A stretch of DNA of 7,676 nucleotides, taken from Gemmatimonadales bacterium (lineage in GTDB: Bacteria > Gemmatimonadota > Gemmatimonadetes > Gemmatimonadales > GWC2-71-9). How positions within the stretch are numbered: the stretch's first letter is position 1; each line of letters starts with the position of its first letter. Where the stretch lies: positions 1 to 7,676 of the forward strand of contig JAUVRV010000116.1 of the NCBI GenBank assembly GCA_030597435.1, written 5' to 3'. Below, piece after piece: positions 6,526-7,676 of the stretch. The notes under the pieces are model-generated. The model had not been told where the DNA came from. It saw only the letters and a list, made by a program, of their open reading frames with translations, and did not search any database. The position numbers and the translations under genes were made by a program.

Positions 6526-6574
6526 GTGACCACCATGAGCCGAAAGGGTGACCGCGGATGGACAGTGCGGTCAC
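6526..6574. repeat. GTGACC half-sites spaced two helical turns, with an 8-bp inverted repeat
   Basis: GTGACC occurs at 6526-6531 and 6548-6553, and its inverse GGTCAC at 6569-6574, so the starts are 22 and 21 bp apart. The last two extend to a perfect 8-bp inverted repeat, GTGACCGC (6548-6555) and GCGGTCAC (6567-6574), separated by 11 bases. The array sits roughly 100-150 bp upstream of the respiratory operon start. The spacing would put sites on one face of the helix, as for a dimeric regulator. A hairpin in the transcript is the alternative. Confidence 0.4.
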
Positions 6575-6676
6575 GGCGATATTGAGTGGTCCCTGGTGCG
6601 GGACAGCGCTGATGTTGCTCACCCGTGCTGCCCGTACCGTACCCTACCGGAGGCGGTGTGAAGAAAACGTGAAGAG

Positions 6677-6701
6677 AAGATGACGACTCCGGAGTCATCT
6701 T
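6677..6701. repeat. Hairpin containing a perfect 12-bp palindrome
   Basis: AAGATGAC (6677-6684) and GTCATCTT (6694-6701) form a perfect 8-bp stem around a 9-base loop. Overlapping this, 6685-6696 is a perfect palindrome, GACTCCGGAGTC, so two mutually exclusive symmetric structures share the stretch. A short T run follows on the plus strand, but no gene ends upstream on that strand, so an operator is more plausible than a terminator. Confidence 0.4.
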
Positions 6702-6703
6702 TG

Positions 6704-6737
6704 GGTAATTTACGGTAATATGAAGTGTAACGGTAAT
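6704..6737. repeat. Three direct GGTAAT repeats
   Basis: GGTAAT occurs at 6704-6709, 6714-6719 and 6732-6737, all in the same orientation; the last two extend to CGGTAAT. The first spacing is 10 bp, one helical turn, the second 18 bp. The stretch is AT-rich compared with its surroundings and directly follows the palindrome, which fits a promoter or operator, though the repeat unit is short. Confidence 0.3.
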
Positions 6738-6879
6738 CCCGAGGAGCATGGATCATAACAGGAGGCACTTGGGGGCCCAGCTGAAGGCGGAAGGGTCCAA
6801 GACCTCGCCGGCGCGAGAATTCTATGGGGCTGAGGACCATCGCCAGCGATATCTTGAATAGGGCCGCAGATGACTACCG

Positions 6880-6940
6880 CGGATCTTTGGCGGATAAGAG
6901 CGGATTACGACACACGGACTTACAGCGGACAAACTCGGAT
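6880..6940 (+). repeat. Six phased CGGA(T/C) direct repeats in two triplets
   Basis: CGGAT starts at 6880, 6891 and 6901; CGGAC at 6915 and 6926; and CGGAT at 6936. Start-to-start spacings are 11, 10, 14, 11 and 10 bp, so the two triplets have the same internal spacing and are offset by 35 bp. The repeat falls in different reading frames, so it is not a protein repeat. It ends eight bases before the preferred cupin start at 6948. Helically phased direct repeats of this kind are typical binding sites of winged-helix response regulators, but the regulator is not known here. Confidence 0.45.
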
Positions 6941-6947
6941 AGATGAC

Positions 6948-7274
6948 ATGAATGAGCCAAATGCACTCAGTGATACTGTAGCACTCACGGATCTGGTGGA
7001 GTATCAGGATGGTACGGTGGTCAGCAAGACACTGGTCAAGAAGAAGACGGGAACCGTCACTCTATTCGCCTTTGACGAGGGCGAGGGGCTGAGTGAGCAC
7101 ACCACCCCGTTCGACGCGCTGGTCCTGGTGGCTGACGGCAGCGTCGAGATTACGATATCCGGCCAGCGGAACGTGGTGAAGCAAGGCCAGATGCTGTTGT
7201 TGCCGGCGAATGAGCCGCACGCCCTCAAAGCAGCGACCCGATTCAAGATGCTGCTGATAATGATCCGGTCGTAG
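6948..7274 (+). CDS. Small single-domain cupin protein
   Basis: A 108-residue RmlC-like cupin of about the usual length for the stand-alone type. The core reads KKTGTVTLFAF (32-42), then GLSEHTTPFDAL (47-58), a DGSVEITI strand (63-70), and PANEPHALKA (86-95), ending FKMLLIMI. The two cupin motifs are reduced: of the usual metal ligands H51, probably D56 and H91 are present, while the second His of motif 1 is Thr. Such proteins are often uncharacterised; function, and even metal binding, cannot be stated. An in-frame ATG at 6870 would add 26 residues, but that extension has no family resemblance and covers the CGGA(T/C) repeat array, so 6948 is preferred, although no strong ribosome binding site precedes either. 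Transcribed away from the respiratory operon; no functional link is evident. Confidence 0.85.
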   Translation: MNEPNALSDTVALTDLVEYQDGTVVSKTLVKKKTGTVTLFAFDEGEGLSEHTTPFDALVLVADGSVEITISGQRNVVKQGQMLLLPANEPHALKAATRFKMLLIMIRS

Positions 7275-7369
7275 ATCGAGTCGGTGTAGCGAGTTCCGGG
7301 GAGACATGGCATCTTCCTGTTCATGCGGTCCCTGCTCAATGCCAATTGATGTCTGATGGGAGTCGTGGA

Positions 7370-7676
7370 ATGGTTCTTCTGATCACCAACTATGGAAAGA
7401 TCACAATCGATCTGTACGCCGACGAAGCTCCGGTCACTGTCGAGAATTTCCTTGCCTATGTGGATGACGGTTTCTACGATGGCACCATAATCCACCGGGT
7501 GATTCCAGGATTCGTGATTCAGGGTGGTGGGTTTACCAAGACGATGGACCAGAAACCAACGAAGCCTCCCATAGCCAATGAAGCCGCTAATGGACTAAAG
7601 AACGTGCGTGGATCGCTCTCCATGGCGCGGACCCAGGACATCAACAGCGCAACGTCACAGTTCTTCGTGAGCCTGC
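7370..7676 (+). CDS. Cyclophilin-type peptidyl-prolyl cis-trans isomerase, 5' part, cut by the window edge
   Basis: The first 102 residues of a cyclophilin, which speeds cis-trans isomerisation of X-Pro bonds in folding proteins. Family marks are the N-terminal TNYGKITIDLY (6-16), APVTVENF (20-27), the catalytic-site stretch IIHRVIPGFVIQGGG (40-54) with the conserved Arg, Phe and Gln, and SATSQFFVSL near the edge. GGGAG at 7358-7362 stands seven bases before the ATG and supports this start over an in-frame ATG at 7349. No signal peptide is present, so a cytoplasmic form such as PpiB is likely, but the PpiA/PpiB distinction is not reliable from a fragment. It follows the cupin by 95 bp in the same direction; I see no terminator between them, so they may be co-transcribed. 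Confidence 0.95.
   Translation, partial: MVLLITNYGKITIDLYADEAPVTVENFLAYVDDGFYDGTIIHRVIPGFVIQGGGFTKTMDQKPTKPPIANEAANGLKNVRGSLSMARTQDINSATSQFFVSL

Larger units (their letters stand above)
6430..6947. promoter_or_regulatory. Intergenic region between divergent transcription units
   Basis: About 0.5 kb lies between the octaheme cytochrome start and the preferred cupin start. Open readings here on either strand have no recognisable protein character. The region should hold the operon promoter on the minus strand and the cupin promoter on the plus strand, but I cannot point to a convincing -35/-10 pair for either; TTTACG (6710-6715) with a TAAT-containing stretch about 17 bp on is only a weak candidate. 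It contains several ordered repeats listed separately: GTGACC half-sites and hairpin, a 12-bp palindrome, GGTAAT repeats and CGGA(T/C) repeats. A minor 5-bp inverted repeat (CATGC, 2-base gap, 6444-6455) lies just upstream of the octaheme ribosome binding site. Confidence 0.6.

Noticed and set aside
6630..6650. Short tandem repeat of CCGTA-like units
   Set aside because: Only two exact copies and two degenerate ones; not enough to claim a repeat element.
6677..6702. Rho-independent terminator
   Set aside because: The stem is short and AT-containing, the T run is only three bases, and no gene on either strand ends just before it.
6381..6749. Possible 122-residue protein upstream of the octaheme cytochrome
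   Set aside because: It overlaps the cytochrome start out of frame, spans the hairpin and repeats, has low-complexity composition and no ribosome binding site I could see.

Overview
The window carries one long minus-strand respiratory operon (about 6429 down to the left edge) and two unrelated plus-strand genes at the right end. The host is probably a Gram-negative bacterium: the operon encodes exported c-type cytochromes, a twin-arginine iron-sulfur protein and quinone-type membrane subunits. The moderately GC-rich composition and the Trp-Asn-His cytochrome repeats suggest an uncultured lineage of the Gemmatimonadota/Acidobacteriota kind. That placement is an impression, not a demonstration. 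The Rieske box residues suggest a low-potential quinone such as menaquinone.

Operon layout in transcription order: membrane-anchored octaheme cytochrome c (6429-5704), Tat-exported ferredoxin-like subunit with four [4Fe-4S] cluster motifs (5707-4910), NrfD-type membrane subunit (4906-3713), a possible 19-codon leader ORF (3690-3631), a cytochrome made of four tandem monoheme domains (3634-2426), a tail-anchored nonaheme cytochrome (2429-1152), a Rieske protein (1136-654), and a cytochrome b (652 to the left edge, incomplete). Most junctions overlap or are separated by only a few bases, so the genes are very likely co-transcribed and translationally coupled.

The set joins two quinone-reactive modules, NrfC/NrfD and Rieske/cytochrome b, with 21 CxxCH heme sites on three cytochromes. 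No molybdopterin or other catalytic subunit is visible. The simplest reading is a membrane complex, or pair of complexes, passing electrons between the quinone pool and periplasmic carriers. The most unusual point is that the cytochrome b keeps both helix-B heme histidines but has Arg and Tyr where both helix-D heme histidines are expected.

Between the operon and the right-hand genes lies about 0.5 kb without a convincing gene. It contains several ordered repeats: GTGACC half-sites spaced 21-22 bp, a 12-bp palindrome within a larger hairpin, three GGTAAT repeats, and six CGGA(T/C) repeats in two triplets with 11/10-bp spacing just before the cupin gene. On the plus strand follow a small cupin (6948-7274) and the start of a cyclophilin-type peptidyl-prolyl isomerase (7370 to the right edge).
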